Assembly (NCBI RefSeq): GCF_036488675.1
Contig: NZ_CP133148.1
Span: 1,612,001-1,676,000, forward strand
Source: Sinorhizobium chiapasense
GTDB lineage: Bacteria; Pseudomonadota; Alphaproteobacteria; Rhizobiales; Rhizobiaceae
DNA: 64,000 nucleotides
Direction: 5' to 3'
The notes beneath the pieces were generated by a model. The model saw nothing but the letters and a program-made list of their open reading frames with translations, did not search any database and was not told where the DNA came from. Shown here in pieces: positions 8,612-19,174 of this stretch; position 1 is the first letter of the stretch; the number at the start of each line of letters is the position of its first letter. The translations under genes and the position numbers were made by a program.

Positions 8612-11551
8612 ATGCAAAGCTGGCTTCCGATGAGCGAACTCAAGACCATCTCCATTCGCGGTGCGCGCGAGCACAATCTCAAGGGTATCGATCTTGATCT
8701 GCCGCGCAACAAGCTCATCGTGATGACCGGGCTCTCCGGCTCCGGCAAATCCTCGCTCGCCTTCGATACGATCTACGCCGAAGGCCAGCGCCGCTATGTC
8801 GAGAGCCTTTCGGCCTATGCCCGCCAGTTCCTCGAAATGATGCAGAAGCCGGATGTCGACCAGATCGACGGCCTGTCACCGGCGATCTCGATCGAGCAGA
8901 AGACGACCTCGCGCAACCCGCGCTCGACGGTCGGCACGGTTACCGAAATCTACGACTACATGCGCCTTCTGTTCGCGCGCGTCGGCGTACCCTATTCGCC
9001 TGCCACCGGCCTGCCGATCGAGAGCCAGACTGTCAGCCAGATGGTCGATCGCGTTCTGGAGTTCGGCGAAGGAACGCGACTCTATATCCTCGCGCCGCTC
9101 GTGCGCGGCCGTAAGGGCGAGTACAAGAAGGAACTCGCCGAGTTGATGAAGAAGGGCTTCCAGCGCGTCAAGGTGGATGGCCAGTTCTATGAAATCGCCG
9201 ACGTGCCGGCTCTCGACAAGAAGTACAAGCACGATATCGATGTGGTCGTCGACCGCGTCGTGGTGCGGCCCGATCTTGCGACGCGTCTTGCCGACAGCCT
9301 CGAAACCTGCCTGACGCTTGCCGATGGCCTGGCGATCGCCGAATTCGCTGACAAGCCCCTGCCGCCGGAGGAAACCGCTGCCGGCGGCTCTGCCAACAAA
9401 TCATTGAACGAGACGCACGAGCGCGTCTTGTTTTCGGAAAAATTCGCCTGCCCGGTCTCCGGTTTTACCATTCCGGAGATCGAGCCGCGGCTCTTTTCGT
9501 TCAACAATCCCTTCGGCGCCTGCCCGACCTGCGATGGGCTCGGCAGCCAGCAGAAGATCGACGAAGCGTTGATTGTTCCCGAGTCGAACCGGACCTTGCG
9601 CGACGGCGCGATTGCGCCCTGGGCAAAATCCTCCTCGCCTTACTACAATCAAACGCTGGAGGCGCTGGGTAAGGCCTTCGACTTCAAGCTCGGCAACCGC
9701 TGGAGCGAACTCTCCGATGAGGCGCAGCGCGCCATCCTGCACGGCACGGAGGAAAAGATCGTCTTCCACTATGTAGACGGTGCGCGTTCCTACAACACGA
9801 CCAAGACCTTCGAAGGCATTGTGCCCAATCTCGAGCGTCGCTGGAAGGAGACCGACAGCGCCTGGGCGCGCGAGGAGATCGAGCGCTTCATGTCGGCAGC
9901 CCCCTGCCCGGCCTGTGCCGGTTATCGGCTGAAGCCGGAGGCGCTTGCCGTCAAGATCAACAAGCTGCACATCGGCGAAGTTACCGACATGTCGATCCGC
10001 GTCGCCCGCGATTGGTTCGATGTCTTGCCGGAGCACCTCAGCGCCAAGCAGAACGAGATTGCAGTTCGCATCCTCAAGGAAATCCGCGAGCGGCTGCGCT
10101 TCCTCAACGATGTCGGGCTTGAATATCTCAGTCTTTCACGCAATTCAGGGACGCTCTCCGGTGGCGAAAGCCAGCGCATCCGGCTCGCTTCCCAGATCGG
10201 TTCCGGGCTAACCGGCGTGCTCTACGTGCTCGACGAACCCTCGATCGGTCTGCACCAGCGCGACAATGCCCGCCTGCTCGACACGCTCCGGCATCTGCGC
10301 GACATCGGCAACACGGTCATTGTCGTGGAGCATGACGAGGACGCGATCCTGACCGCCGACTACGTCGTTGATATCGGCCCGGCGGCCGGCATCCACGGCG
10401 GCGAGATCGTTGCGGAGGGCGCGCCGTCCGACATCATGGCCAATCCGAAATCGCTCACCGGAAAATACCTCTCCGGCGAGCTCGCCGTTGCCGTTCCGAG
10501 CGAACGGCGAAAGCCGAAAAAGAAAAAGGAAATCACGGTCGTAGGCGCGCGGGCCAACAACCTGAAAGATGTTTCAGCCTCGATCCCGCTCGGTGTCTTC
10601 ACGGCAGTCACAGGCGTTTCGGGCGGCGGCAAGTCGACCTTTCTCATCGAAACGCTCTACAAGGCGGCTGCACGCCGCATCATGGGCGCCCGCGAAAACC
10701 CTGCCGAGCACGACCGGATCGACGGCTTCGAGCATATCGACAAGGTGATCGATATCGACCAGTCGCCGATTGGCCGCACGCCGCGCTCGAACCCGGCGAC
10801 CTATACCGGTGCGTTCACGCCGATTCGCGATTGGTTTGCCGGACTTCCCGAGGCGAAGGCGCGCGGCTACCAGCCGGGGCGCTTCTCCTTCAACGTCAAG
10901 GGCGGCCGATGTGAAGCCTGCCAGGGCGACGGCGTCATCAAGATCGAGATGCACTTCCTTCCGGACGTCTATGTCACTTGCGACGTCTGCCACGGCAAGC
11001 GCTACAATCGCGAAACGCTGGACGTGCATTTCAAGGGCAAGTCGATCGCCGACGTGCTCGATATGACGGTCGAGGAAGGCGTCGAGTTCTTTTCGGCGGT
11101 GCCGTCCGTGCGCGACAAGCTCGTGACGCTGAACCAAGTGGGGCTCGGCTATATCAAGGTCGGCCAGCAGGCGAACACGCTGTCAGGCGGCGAAGCGCAG
11201 CGCGTGAAGCTCGCCAAGGAACTGTCCAAGCGCTCGACCGGTCGCACGCTCTACATTCTAGACGAGCCAACAACAGGGTTGCATTTCCATGACGTAGCCA
11301 AGCTTCTTGAAGTTCTGCATGAGCTCGTCAACCAGGGAAATTCGGTCGTGGTCATCGAGCATAATCTCGAAGTCATCAAGACAGCCGACTGGATCATCGA
11401 CTTCGGCCCGGAAGGCGGCGACGGCGGAGGTGAAGTGATCGCCAAGGGTACGCCAGAAGATGTCGTGAAGGAGCCCCGTTCGTACACCGGCCATTTCCTC
11501 AAGGAACTGCTGGAGCGCCGGCCGGTCAAGAAGGTCGAGGCGGCGGAGTGA
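8612..11551 (+). CDS. uvrA: Excinuclease ABC subunit A
   Basis: This is the 979-residue damage-recognition ATPase of UvrABC nucleotide excision repair. It has two ABC modules: Walker [10 protein letters not shown] near residue 40 and GVSGGGKST near residue 668. ABC signatures ([12 protein letters not shown] and [15 protein letters not shown]) and Walker B segments ([28 protein letters not shown]) match. The zinc modules are visible as CPTCDGLG in the first half and CEACQGDG...[13 protein letters not shown] in the second. ATG 8612 is chosen because AGGAGG lies 11 nt upstream; ATG 8630 ([11 protein letters not shown]) is the alternative. The LexA box at 8490-8504 indicates SOS induction. Confidence 0.98.
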   Translation: MQSWLPMSELKTISIRGAREHNLKGIDLDLPRNKLIVMTGLSGSGKSSLAFDTIYAEGQRRYVESLSAYARQFLEMMQKPDVDQIDGLSPAISIEQKTTSRNPRSTVGTVTEIYDYMRLLFARVGVPYSPATGLPIESQTVSQMVDRVLEFGEGTRLYILAPLVRGRKGEYKKELAELMKKGFQRVKVDGQFYEIADVPALDKKYKHDIDVVVDRVVVRPDLATRLADSLETCLTLADGLAIAEFADKPLPPEETAAGGSANKSLNETHERVLFSEKFACPVSGFTIPEIEPRLFSFNNPFGACPTCDGLGSQQKIDEALIVPESNRTLRDGAIAPWAKSSSPYYNQTLEALGKAFDFKLGNRWSELSDEAQRAILHGTEEKIVFHYVDGARSYNTTKTFEGIVPNLERRWKETDSAWAREEIERFMSAAPCPACAGYRLKPEALAVKINKLHIGEVTDMSIRVARDWFDVLPEHLSAKQNEIAVRILKEIRERLRFLNDVGLEYLSLSRNSGTLSGGESQRIRLASQIGSGLTGVLYVLDEPSIGLHQRDNARLLDTLRHLRDIGNTVIVVEHDEDAILTADYVVDIGPAAGIHGGEIVAEGAPSDIMANPKSLTGKYLSGELAVAVPSERRKPKKKKEITVVGARANNLKDVSASIPLGVFTAVTGVSGGGKSTFLIETLYKAAARRIMGARENPAEHDRIDGFEHIDKVIDIDQSPIGRTPRSNPATYTGAFTPIRDWFAGLPEAKARGYQPGRFSFNVKGGRCEACQGDGVIKIEMHFLPDVYVTCDVCHGKRYNRETLDVHFKGKSIADVLDMTVEEGVEFFSAVPSVRDKLVTLNQVGLGYIKVGQQANTLSGGEAQRVKLAKELSKRSTGRTLYILDEPTTGLHFHDVAKLLEVLHELVNQGNSVVVIEHNLEVIKTADWIIDFGPEGGDGGGEVIAKGTPEDVVKEPRSYTGHFLKELLERRPVKKVEAAE

Positions 11552-11741
11552 CCGGCTCGCGGCCGATCCGCATCTCTGACAATAGCCTGGAGCGCGGATC
11601 ACGGCGCTCCTTTGGGACCGATGCTCGCCTGGAAACGGGTGGCCGTGCTGACAGGGATGGGCGACGCTGATTGTGCGGTGTCGTCGAGCCGCTGGTGACA
11701 AACAAGATCAATCGCCCGGAAGGGGCCTTGAGGAGGAGACG

Positions 11742-12545
11742 ATGACACAATCCGGGAAAATCCGCATCGGCATCGGCGGCTGGACCTTCGAGCCCTGGGA
11801 AGGCACCTTCTATCCTTCCGACCTTCCAAAGAAGCGGCAGCTCGAATTCGCCGGCAAGGAACTGCGCACGATCGAGATCAACGGCACCTATTACAGTTCG
11901 CAGAAGCCGGAAACTTTTGCCCGGTGGGCGGCGGACGTTCCGGATGGTTTTGTCTTTTCGCTGAAGGCCAGCCGCTTCGTGACGAATCGCAAGATTCTCG
12001 CCGAAGCCGGTGAATCGATGGAGAGATTCCTGACGCAAGGCCTCACGGAACTGGGCGATCATCTCGGCCCAATTCTCTGGCAATTCGCGCCGACCAAGAA
12101 GTTCGAGCCGGAGGATTTCGAGGGTTTCCTGAAGCTCCTGCCGGAGAAGCAGGACGGCCTGAAGCTTCGTCATGTGGTCGAGGTTCGCAACCCGTCCTTC
12201 CAGGCGCCAGACTTCGTCGAGCTTCTGAACAAATACAACGTGGCGGTCGTGCTCGCCGAACATGCGGACTATCCGATGATCGCCGACGTCACGGCGGACT
12301 TCGTCTATGCGAGGCTGCAGATCGGCAGCGACGACATAAAGACCTGCTATCCGCCCGAGGGGTTGGATCTCTGGGCTGAGCGGCTGAAGACCTTTGCGGC
12401 GGGCGGCGAGCCGAAAGGGCTTGAAAAAAGCGCGCCGGACCGCAAGGCGGATAAGACGCCGCGCGACGTCTTTGCCTTTTTCATTACCTCCGGCAAGGTC
12501 AATGCGCCGAATGGCGCAAGGGAGTTGCAAAAGCGGGTGGGTTAG
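11742..12545 (+). CDS. DUF72 (YecE-like) protein
   Basis: This 267-residue soluble protein belongs to the DUF72 family, a TIM-barrel fold distantly related to endonuclease IV-type enzymes. It is recognised from the N-terminal RIGIGGWTFEPWEGTFYP, then ELRTIEINGTYYSSQKPETFARWA, FSLKASRFVTNRK, and a C-terminal DVFAFFITSGKVNAPNGARELQ. The family is widespread but its biochemical role is unknown, so no reaction is assigned. The start at 11742 is set by a strong AGGAGGAG immediately upstream. It stands alone between uvrA and the long nrdJ leader. Confidence 0.88.
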   Translation: MTQSGKIRIGIGGWTFEPWEGTFYPSDLPKKRQLEFAGKELRTIEINGTYYSSQKPETFARWAADVPDGFVFSLKASRFVTNRKILAEAGESMERFLTQGLTELGDHLGPILWQFAPTKKFEPEDFEGFLKLLPEKQDGLKLRHVVEVRNPSFQAPDFVELLNKYNVAVVLAEHADYPMIADVTADFVYARLQIGSDDIKTCYPPEGLDLWAERLKTFAAGGEPKGLEKSAPDRKADKTPRDVFAFFITSGKVNAPNGARELQKRVG

Positions 12546-13103
12546 CCCCCTCCGCCGCTGTCTCGAACGGCGTGGCTCCGGCACACGTAGATTCGTTGCG
12601 GCCGTGACGGCCACAGTGACACTAGATGTTGTGGCGCTCTGTCAAATCGCCTCGGTGCGGCCTCATCGATGTCGCTGCGCAGCCGAATCACCAGGGCACG
12701 CGTCACATCCAGGCCGCCGTTGCAATCGCGGGTAGCGCTGCGGCATAGACTTCATCTGCTTTTTTACCCTTGAAAATTTTGATCTAGCGCCTGCCGCTGC
12801 GGCATTGTCGCAGGCAAACAGCGGAAGTCCCTGATTTTCAACGGGTTGAACAATGTCCCCGTTTTCCACAGTCGATCCACACAACATATAGCGCCCAAAC
12901 TTCCGTCACAAACCACCCCTTGACGCCCCAAGCCGATTCACGGTTAATGGATCTCACGTTGCGACGGCGGCGGACCGGGAAGTTAAGAGGCCGGTTCATC
13001 CCCCCAAATCGTCGGTCCTGGCATGCGATCCGCACGGATGATCCGTGTGGCCGCGGCGGAGGAGTTTTGCGCGATTTTTTGGGCCGCCGGGACAACATTC
13101 AGG

Positions 13104-13132
13104 CTGGCATAAATGACTTGTTAATACTATAT
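13104..13132 (+). promoter_or_regulatory. Probable sigma-70 promoter of nrdJ
   Basis: CTGGCA (13104-13109) and CTATAT (13127-13132) are separated by 17 nt. CTATAT is the preferred rhizobial -10 element, and the -35 matches TTGACA at 4 of 6 positions. The first NrdR box overlaps this -10, which fits repression. Confidence 0.5.
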
Positions 13133-13139
13133 TTAGTGT
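13124..13139. promoter_or_regulatory. NrdR box 1
   Basis: ATACTATATTTAGTGT matches the NrdR consensus acaCwAtATaTwGtgT at 14 of 16 positions. It overlaps the predicted -10 of nrdJ. NrdR is the universal zinc-finger/ATP-cone repressor of ribonucleotide reductase genes. Confidence 0.72.
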
Positions 13140-13154
13140 TTGCAGCCAGCATCA

Positions 13155-13170
13155 TCACAAGATACAGGGT
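13155..13170. promoter_or_regulatory. NrdR box 2
   Basis: TCACAAGATACAGGGT matches the NrdR consensus at about 12 of 16 positions. It starts exactly 31 bp after box 1, the roughly three-turn spacing known for paired NrdR sites. The spacing supports it more than the sequence alone. Confidence 0.6.
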
Positions 13171-13283
13171 GACCCAGGGCATGGGTTTCCTTCAAAGACG
13201 GAAGCTGGAGCTGGCTGCGGGCACCCTCGCGGCCGGGCGGGGTTAATTGCGCGTTGGCGCATGGCAACAAAGGATACGGGACA

Positions 13284-16200
13284 ATGAAGATCGAACGCCG
13301 TTTCACGAAGGCCGGGCAATCCGCCTACGCCGAGATCGATTTCCGCAAGGCGACGAGTGAGATCAAGAACCCGGACGGGTCGATCGTTTTCCGCCTCGAG
13401 AACATCGACGTTCCCGCGCAGTTCTCTCAGGTTGCCGCCGATATCCTGGCGCAGAAGTATTTCCGCAAGGCCGGCGTGCCGGCCAAGCTGAAGCGTGTCG
13501 AGGAAAACGACGTGCCCTCCTTCCTGTGGCGCTCAGTGCCCGATGCGGATGCGCTGAAGGCACTGCCGAAGGATGAGCAGTACGGCTCCGAAACGGATGC
13601 GCGCCAGGTTTTCGATCGCCTGGCCGGCACCTGGACCTATTGGGGCTGGAAGGGCGGCTATTTTGACACGGAAGAAGATGCTGCCGCTTTCCGCGATGAA
13701 CTTGCCTACATGCTCGCCACCCAGCGCGTCGCGCCGAACTCGCCGCAATGGTTCAACACCGGCCTGCACTGGGCCTACGGCATCGATGGCCCCGGCCAGG
13801 GCCACTTCTATGTCGATCCGTTCACGGGCAAGCTGACGAAGTCGAGGTCCGCTTACGAGCACCCGCAGCCGCATGCCTGCTTCATCCAGTCCGTTGCCGA
13901 CGACCTCGTCAACGAGGGCGGCATCATGGACCTCTGGGTGCGCGAAGCGCGCCTCTTCAAATACGGCTCCGGCACCGGCTCCAACTTCTCGCACCTGCGT
14001 GGCGAAGGCGAGAAGCTGTCGGGCGGCGGAAAGTCCTCCGGCCTCATGAGCTTCCTGAAGATCGGCGACCGCGCCGCCGGCGCCATCAAGTCGGGCGGCA
14101 CGACCCGGCGCGCCGCCAAGATGGTGGTCGTCGACATCGACCACCCGGATATCGAGGAATACATCAACTGGAAGGTCAAGGAAGAGCAGAAGGTGGCGGC
14201 CCTTGTCACCGGCTCCAAGATCGTCGCCAAGCACCTGAAGGCGATCATGAAGGCCTGTGTCAATTGTGACGGCAGCGACGACGCCTGCTTCGACCCGAAG
14301 CAGAACCCGGCGCTGAAGCGCGAGATCCGCGCCGCCAAGCAGGCGCTGGTTCCGGAAAACTACGTCAAGCGCGTCATCCAGTTCGCGCGCCAGGGCTACA
14401 AGGACATCGAGTTCAAGACCTACGACACGGACTGGGATTCGGAAGCCTATCTCACCGTCTCCGGCCAGAACTCCAACAACTCCGTTTCGATCAAGGACGA
14501 CTTCCTGCGTGCCGTCGAGGCTGATGGCGAGTGGAACCTTACCGCCCGCAAGGACGGCCGCGTGCTGAAGACGCTGAAAGCCCGCGATCTCTGGGAATCG
14601 ATCTCCTACGCCGCCTGGGCGTCGGCCGATCCGGGCCTGCATTTCAACACGACGATGAACGACTGGCACACCTGCCCGGCAGTTGGACCGATCCGCGCGT
14701 CGAACCCGTGCTCGGAATACATGTTCCTCGACGACACGGCCTGCAACCTCGCCTCGCTGAACCTGATGCAGTTCAAGGACGCCGCCACCAAGCGGATCAA
14801 CATCGGCGATTACGAACATGCCGTCCGTCTCTGGACGATCGTTCTCGAAATCTCGGTGATGATGGCGCAGTTCCCGTCCCGCGAGATCGCCGAACTCTCC
14901 TATGAATACCGCACGCTCGGCCTCGGCTACGCCAACATCGGCGGCCTGCTGATGTCGTCCGGCATTCCCTATGACTCGGCCGAGGGCCGCGCCATCGCCG
15001 GTGCACTGACAGCGATCATGACCGGCATTGCCTACGCGACTTCGGCTGAAATCTCGGCCAAGCTCGGCCCGTTCCCGGGCTTTACCCCGAACCGCGACAA
15101 CATGCTGCGCGTCATGCGCAACCATCGCCGTGCGGCCTACGGCGAAGCCAAGGGCTATGAGAGCCTGTCGGTCAACCCGGTTGCCCTCGTCCACGCCGAT
15201 TGCCCGGACCAGGACCTGATCGCCCACGCCAAGAGCGCCTGGGACAAGGCCGTCGAGCTCGGCGAAAAGCACGGCTACCGCAATGCCCAGGCAACCGTTA
15301 TCGCGCCGACCGGCACGATCGGCCTCGTCATGGACTGCGACACCACGGGCATCGAGCCTGACTTCGCGCTGGTCAAGTTCAAGAAGCTCGCCGGCGGCGG
15401 CTACTTCAAGATCATCAACCGCGCCGTTCCGGATGCGCTGCGCACCCTCGGCTACTCGGAAAGCCAGATCGCCGAGATCGAGGCTTACGCCGTCGGCCAT
15501 GGCAACCTCAACCAGGCGCCGGCGATCAACCCGACAACGCTCAAGGCCAAGGGCTTCACCGATGAGAAGGTCGAGGCCGTCAACGCTGCGCTGAAGTCCG
15601 CCTTCGATATCAAGTTCGTCTTCAACCAGTGGACGCTCGGCGCCGATTTCCTCAAGGGTACGCTGAAGGTCACGGACGAGCAGCTTGCCTCGATGGACTT
15701 CAACCTGCTCGAGCACCTGGGCTTCTCCAAGAGGGACATCGAAGCCGCCAACATCCACGTCTGCGGCGCGATGACGCTCGAAGGCGCACCGTTCCTCAAG
15801 GCCGAGCACCTGCCGGTCTTCGATTGCGCCAATCCCTGCGGCAAGATCGGTAAGCGTTACCTTTCGGTCGAGAGCCACATCCGCATGATGGCGGCCGCCC
15901 AGCCCTTCATCTCCGGCGCGATCTCGAAGACGATCAACATGCCGAACGAGGCGACGGTCGAGGATTGCAAGAACGCCTACATGCTTTCCTGGAAGCTGGC
16001 GCTGAAGGCGAACGCTCTTTATCGCGACGGTTCGAAGCTGTCGCAGCCGCTGAACGCTTCGCTGATCGAGGACGACGAGGAAGAGGAAGCGATCGAAGAA
16101 CTGATGCAGGCACCGGCGGCCGCCCAGGCTGTCGCCGTCACCGAGAAGATCGTCGAGCGCGTGATCGAAAAGGTCGTCCGCGCCCGTGAAAAGCTGCCGA

Positions 16201-17081
16201 ACCGCCGCCAGGGCTATACCCAGAAGGCGATCGTCGGCGGCCACAAGGTCTATCTGCGCACCGGTGAATTCGGCGATGGCCGCTTGGGCGAGATCTTCAT
16301 CGACATGCACAAGGAAGGAGCCGCCTTCCGCGCGATGATGAACAACTTCGCCATCGCCATCTCGCTCGGCCTGCAATATGGCGTGCCGCTCGAAGAATAT
16401 GTGGAGGCTTTCACCTTCACCAAGTTCGAGCCGGCCGGCATGGTCCAGGGCAATGACGCGATCAAGAACGCGACGTCGATCCTCGACTACGTGTTCCGCG
16501 AGCTCGCCGTCTCCTATCTCGGCCGCCACGACCTTGCGCACGTCGACACCTCCGACTTCGGCAATACCGCACTTGGCCGCGGCATCCAGGAAGGCAAGAC
16601 CAACCTCGTCTCGACCGGCTGGACCCGCGGCTACAAGCCGACCATCGTCGGCGGCACGGCCGATCGCCAGCTCTCCGAGCCGAAGGGTGCCTCGACCGCC
16701 GCACCGGCGCGGGCGTCCGGTGGTGCCACGATCACTTCGATCGCCGGCAACGCCGCCCGCAAGCTGGAACCGGCCGTAGCGGCGGCTGCATCGGAAGTCC
16801 TGGCCTTCAAGCGCGACTATGAGGAGCGAGCCGCCGAGCTTGCCGAAGACGTTGCGGCCGAATCGGTTGAGGACGTAACCGCCCTCTTCTCCGACAAGGC
16901 CGCCGCCGAAGCAGCCTCCGCCAAGGCCGACGCCAAGAAGGTCGAAGCCGAACGCCGCGCCCGCTCGATCATGCAGGGCTACACCGGCAACATGTGCTCC
17001 GAGTGCCAGAACTTCACGATGGTGCGGAACGGCACCTGCGAGAAGTGCGACACGTGTGGTGCGACCAGCGGATGCAGCTGA
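13284..17081 (+). CDS. nrdJ: Vitamin B12-dependent (class II) ribonucleotide reductase
   Basis: This 1265-residue adenosylcobalamin-dependent enzyme reduces ribonucleotides to deoxyribonucleotides for DNA synthesis and needs no oxygen. Family signatures include [27 protein letters not shown], the catalytic-region [21 protein letters not shown], the phosphate-binding [14 protein letters not shown], and the conserved [22 protein letters not shown]. The C-terminus ends with two Cys pairs ([15 protein letters not shown]) likely used for thiol re-reduction or metal binding. No N-terminal ATP-cone is apparent. ATG 13284 (MKIERRFTK) follows GGATACGGG; a TTG at 13254 is less likely. Likely repressed by NrdR (boxes upstream). 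A hairpin terminator follows at 17144. Confidence 0.97.
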   Translation: MKIERRFTKAGQSAYAEIDFRKATSEIKNPDGSIVFRLENIDVPAQFSQVAADILAQKYFRKAGVPAKLKRVEENDVPSFLWRSVPDADALKALPKDEQYGSETDARQVFDRLAGTWTYWGWKGGYFDTEEDAAAFRDELAYMLATQRVAPNSPQWFNTGLHWAYGIDGPGQGHFYVDPFTGKLTKSRSAYEHPQPHACFIQSVADDLVNEGGIMDLWVREARLFKYGSGTGSNFSHLRGEGEKLSGGGKSSGLMSFLKIGDRAAGAIKSGGTTRRAAKMVVVDIDHPDIEEYINWKVKEEQKVAALVTGSKIVAKHLKAIMKACVNCDGSDDACFDPKQNPALKREIRAAKQALVPENYVKRVIQFARQGYKDIEFKTYDTDWDSEAYLTVSGQNSNNSVSIKDDFLRAVEADGEWNLTARKDGRVLKTLKARDLWESISYAAWASADPGLHFNTTMNDWHTCPAVGPIRASNPCSEYMFLDDTACNLASLNLMQFKDAATKRINIGDYEHAVRLWTIVLEISVMMAQFPSREIAELSYEYRTLGLGYANIGGLLMSSGIPYDSAEGRAIAGALTAIMTGIAYATSAEISAKLGPFPGFTPNRDNMLRVMRNHRRAAYGEAKGYESLSVNPVALVHADCPDQDLIAHAKSAWDKAVELGEKHGYRNAQATVIAPTGTIGLVMDCDTTGIEPDFALVKFKKLAGGGYFKIINRAVPDALRTLGYSESQIAEIEAYAVGHGNLNQAPAINPTTLKAKGFTDEKVEAVNAALKSAFDIKFVFNQWTLGADFLKGTLKVTDEQLASMDFNLLEHLGFSKRDIEAANIHVCGAMTLEGAPFLKAEHLPVFDCANPCGKIGKRYLSVESHIRMMAAAQPFISGAISKTINMPNEATVEDCKNAYMLSWKLALKANALYRDGSKLSQPLNASLIEDDEEEEAIEELMQAPAAAQAVAVTEKIVERVIEKVVRAREKLPNRRQGYTQKAIVGGHKVYLRTGEFGDGRLGEIFIDMHKEGAAFRAMMNNFAIAISLGLQYGVPLEEYVEAFTFTKFEPAGMVQGNDAIKNATSILDYVFRELAVSYLGRHDLAHVDTSDFGNTALGRGIQEGKTNLVSTGWTRGYKPTIVGGTADRQLSEPKGASTAAPARASGGATITSIAGNAARKLEPAVAAAASEVLAFKRDYEERAAELAEDVAAESVEDVTALFSDKAAAEAASAKADAKKVEAERRARSIMQGYTGNMCSECQNFTMVRNGTCEKCDTCGATSGCS

Positions 17082-17143
17082 TTACACTTGCCCCGGCTGC
17101 TGCTGCGGCGGGGCGGGCACCTAGACTAGAAAAGAAAAGTCAG

Positions 17144-17165
17144 AGAGCGGCCACTTGGCCGCTCT
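17144..17165 (+). terminator. nrdJ hairpin terminator
   Basis: A perfect 9-bp stem (AGAGCGGCC / GGCCGCTCT) with an ACTT loop lies 62 bp after the nrdJ stop. Only a short T stretch follows. Confidence 0.65.
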
Positions 17166-17357
17166 TATGCGTTATATCGCGTGTTTGGCTCAGTTTATTC
17201 GCCGCGCCACGTTATAGGTGCAGCCGGAGTCTGATCACGGGCATGCGGCTTCAGGGAAGGACTTGCACCGCCTGCGCCGGCGACGATGCTGCCCTATCCA
17301 AACTCGCTGAATGGAGGTCCAGCGTTCATCTGCCCAAGCCGTGGAAAGGAAACGACA

Positions 17358-17822
17358 ATGAGCGATATCGACGGCAAAGAGTTTGTTCTCGCGGGCGTCG
17401 TCATGAAACGCCTGCTGTCCGCCGAACAGACCGTGGGGCAGTTCTGCCTCTTCGAGAATAAAAGTGACGGAAACACGAGGACGCCGATCCATGTCCACGC
17501 CAAGGATGACGAGACGGTTTACATCATTGAAGGCGAACTGACGGCGGCGGTCGACGGCCAGCCTCGGCGCCTGACTGCAGGCGAGAGCATCTTCCTGCCG
17601 CGCGGCGTTCCGCACCAGCTTTTGAACATGAGCGGCAATCCTTGTAGATATATCTTGATCGGGACCCCCGCTCTGTTCGACCGGTTTATCGAGGAAGCCG
17701 GCCACGAACTTCAACCGGGCGAAGTCGTGGGACCGCCGACACCCGAGGAGATCGAGCGCCTGCGTGAGGCTTCGTCACGGTTCGGCATCACTTTGCTCTC
17801 GGAGTGGCCCCAGCCAGAGTGA
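17358..17822 (+). CDS. Cupin-domain protein
   Basis: This is a 154-residue single-domain cupin. Motif 1 reads TPIHVHAKDDETVYIIEGELTAAVDG (metal-binding His-x-His plus a downstream Glu), and motif 2 has LPRGVPHQLLNMSG with the fourth ligand His. Such proteins resemble the quercetin dioxygenase-like cupins, but many single-domain members are isomerases or sensors, so the reaction is left open. The ATG at 17358 follows GGAAAGGAAA. The C-terminal PPTPEEIERLREASSRFGITLL is often seen in this subgroup. The gene stands alone between nrdJ and a tRNA. Confidence 0.82.
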   Translation: MSDIDGKEFVLAGVVMKRLLSAEQTVGQFCLFENKSDGNTRTPIHVHAKDDETVYIIEGELTAAVDGQPRRLTAGESIFLPRGVPHQLLNMSGNPCRYILIGTPALFDRFIEEAGHELQPGEVVGPPTPEEIERLREASSRFGITLLSEWPQPE

Positions 17823-18088
17823 CGCGGCGTCCTGGGCATCAAGACGTCTCCTGACGAAGAGAGCAATCCCGCTCACCGTCGTGTCACTGCCCGAGCGATG
17901 CTGGTCGCGATGTGCTTTCGGACCAGTATCAGGGAAAGCGAGCCGACGCCTTTGCGGACTCACTGTCTTCGAACTTGAACCCACAAGCCGAAAGGCCCCG
18001 CCATTTCCAGAACACGAGATTCATAGCCTCGATGGATGCACAGGACACTGGCGCGCCCGGCGGATTTCTCTTATACACGTCAGCTGAC

Positions 18089-18164
18089 GGGGTCGTAGCT
18101 CTGTTGGGAGAGCGCCGCAATCGCACTGCGGAGGTCGAGGGTTCGAATCCCTTCGACTCCACCA
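18089..18164 (+). tRNA. tRNA-Ala (anticodon CGC)
   Basis: The 76-nt cloverleaf has an encoded CCA end. The acceptor stem GGGGTCG/CGACTCC includes the G3-U70 wobble pair that defines alanine tRNAs. The anticodon stem CCGCA/TGCGG carries loop ATCGCAC, giving anticodon CGC (reads GCG). The T-arm GAGGG-TTCGAAT-CCCTT is canonical. The D-arm reads GCTC-T-GTTGGGA-GAGC: the base at position 14 is T, where almost all tRNAs have A. It is otherwise complete. Confidence 0.93.
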
Positions 18165-18290
18165 AGGCTTTCAGTGTCCATACTGGAAACATAGGCAACA
18201 ACTTGTACCTAAGAGACAGGGACATATCATGCCGAACGGGTTGTCGATAGCTACTCGTCCGGGCCGACATCCTTGACGCGGCTTTGTTAA

Positions 18291-18719
18291 ATGTCTGAAC
18301 CGATTATTGAAAGCATCCTGAGCGATCCCAGTGCGGACGACGTTCGCGCTGTCGTCACAGCACTTGATGCCTACAACAACGCCAACAGCGGCATGGCCGA
18401 CCAGTCGGGTTTTGCCGTCATCATCCGAGACCCGGAAACGCGCGCAGCCGTCGGCGGGCTTTATGCCACGGATGGCTATCGCTGGGCCTTTGTCAGATAT
18501 CTGGCGATCCCGGAGGAATATCGCGGGTTAGGCCTTGGCAGGCGGCTCATCGCCGATGCTGAGAAAATTGCAAAGGCGCGCGGCTATATCGGCATGTGGC
18601 TCGACACGTTCGAGTTCCAGGCTCGACCGTTCTATGAAAAGCTCGGATACGAGATCTTCGGGGAGTTGGAAGGCGCGCCCGGCGCTATCCCTCGCTATTT
18701 CCTGAAAAAGCGCTTCTGA
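18291..18719 (+). CDS. GNAT family acetyltransferase
   Basis: This 142-residue GNAT enzyme has the acetyl-CoA loop VRYLAIPEEYRGLGLGRRLIADAEKIAKARG (R/Q-x-x-G-x-G/A signature, about residues 68-98) and the C-terminal WLDTFEFQARPFYEKLGYEIFGEL typical of the fold's last strands. It transfers an acetyl group to an unknown small molecule or protein. The length fits a minimal GNAT. No strong Shine-Dalgarno is seen before ATG 18291. It lies about 125 bp after tRNA-Ala. Confidence 0.85.
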   Translation: MSEPIIESILSDPSADDVRAVVTALDAYNNANSGMADQSGFAVIIRDPETRAAVGGLYATDGYRWAFVRYLAIPEEYRGLGLGRRLIADAEKIAKARGYIGMWLDTFEFQARPFYEKLGYEIFGELEGAPGAIPRYFLKKRF

Positions 18720-18819
18720 CGGTCGCGGCTTGCAAAACGAGGGACACGCGCAATTCGCGCGCGCCATTCTCAACCGCGCCTCTGGTTTCGGTCAGGAACG
18801 CCATGAAAACGCCTAACAA

Positions 18820-18930
18820 TCACCGCGGCGGAACGATGCCCTGGTAATACTCGCCTTCGCCTCCGACGTGGACGGTCTGCGAGCACGCCGCGAGAGTGGC
18901 GATCGCGAGCAACAACAGGATCTTGCGCAT
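18820..18930 (-). CDS. Mini-lipoprotein (36 aa), first of a tandem pair
   Basis: This very small reading frame was found by eye on the minus strand. It encodes a signal peptide (MRKILLLLAIATLAAC) with lipobox L-A-A-C16, then only about 20 residues ending GEGEYYQGIVPPR. The start has an AAGG-containing leader (AAGGTACGAGGCCT) close to the ATG at 18930. A related gene lies 244 bp upstream on the same strand (19175-19312), with matching start context, lipobox position and C-terminal GEG-(D/E)YY-x-GIVPP. Two copies with conserved coding-level features argue strongly that it is real. After lipid modification only a short tail would protrude in the periplasm. Function unknown; it is not an entericidin by sequence. 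Confidence 0.72.
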   Translation of the reverse strand: MRKILLLLAIATLAACSQTVHVGGEGEYYQGIVPPR

Positions 18931-19174
18931 AGGCCTCGTACCTTAACGGATTGACGATCATTGATATTCCGGCATTGGCGCGGGATCAATTGCCTACCGG
19001 TGATCGCGAACCATTCTTTTAGGTGTGCTCATCCATCGGCCGAAGACTTGCGGCGAGGTATCCGCTGTGCCGCAGACGGAGCGCATCCATTCTAGAGACC
19101 GCGAAAAGGGGAGCAGGAAGCCCGGCCGAGGCCTCCTGAGTGGCGGCTCCCCCGACGCGAATACGGGTGGCGTT

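Larger units (their letters stand above)
12546..13283. other. Long non-coding leader upstream of nrdJ
   Basis: These 738 bp between the DUF72 gene and nrdJ have no convincing gene. The last 160 bp hold the likely nrdJ promoter and two NrdR-like boxes (listed separately). A weak GCCTGC/GCAGGC hairpin lies near 12787-12815, and another NrdR-like palindrome match is at 12879-12894. No B12 riboswitch core was recognised, although nrdJ needs cobalamin. Confidence 0.5.

Noticed and set aside
12879..12894. Additional NrdR-like palindrome (about 13/16 match)
   Set aside because: It is about 245 bp from the tandem boxes and has no partner at 31 bp; left as a possible coincidence.
12546..13283. B12 riboswitch upstream of nrdJ
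   Set aside because: The B12-box core was searched for by eye and not found.
13533..16541. 1002-codon minus-strand frame opposite nrdJ
   Set aside because: Antisense shadow of nrdJ with repetitive Arg/Asp/Val composition and no domain.
17929..18270. 113-codon minus-strand frame across the tRNA containing GFEPSTSAVR
   Set aside because: This is the well-known false translation of the antisense strand of a tRNA gene; no other coding evidence exists.
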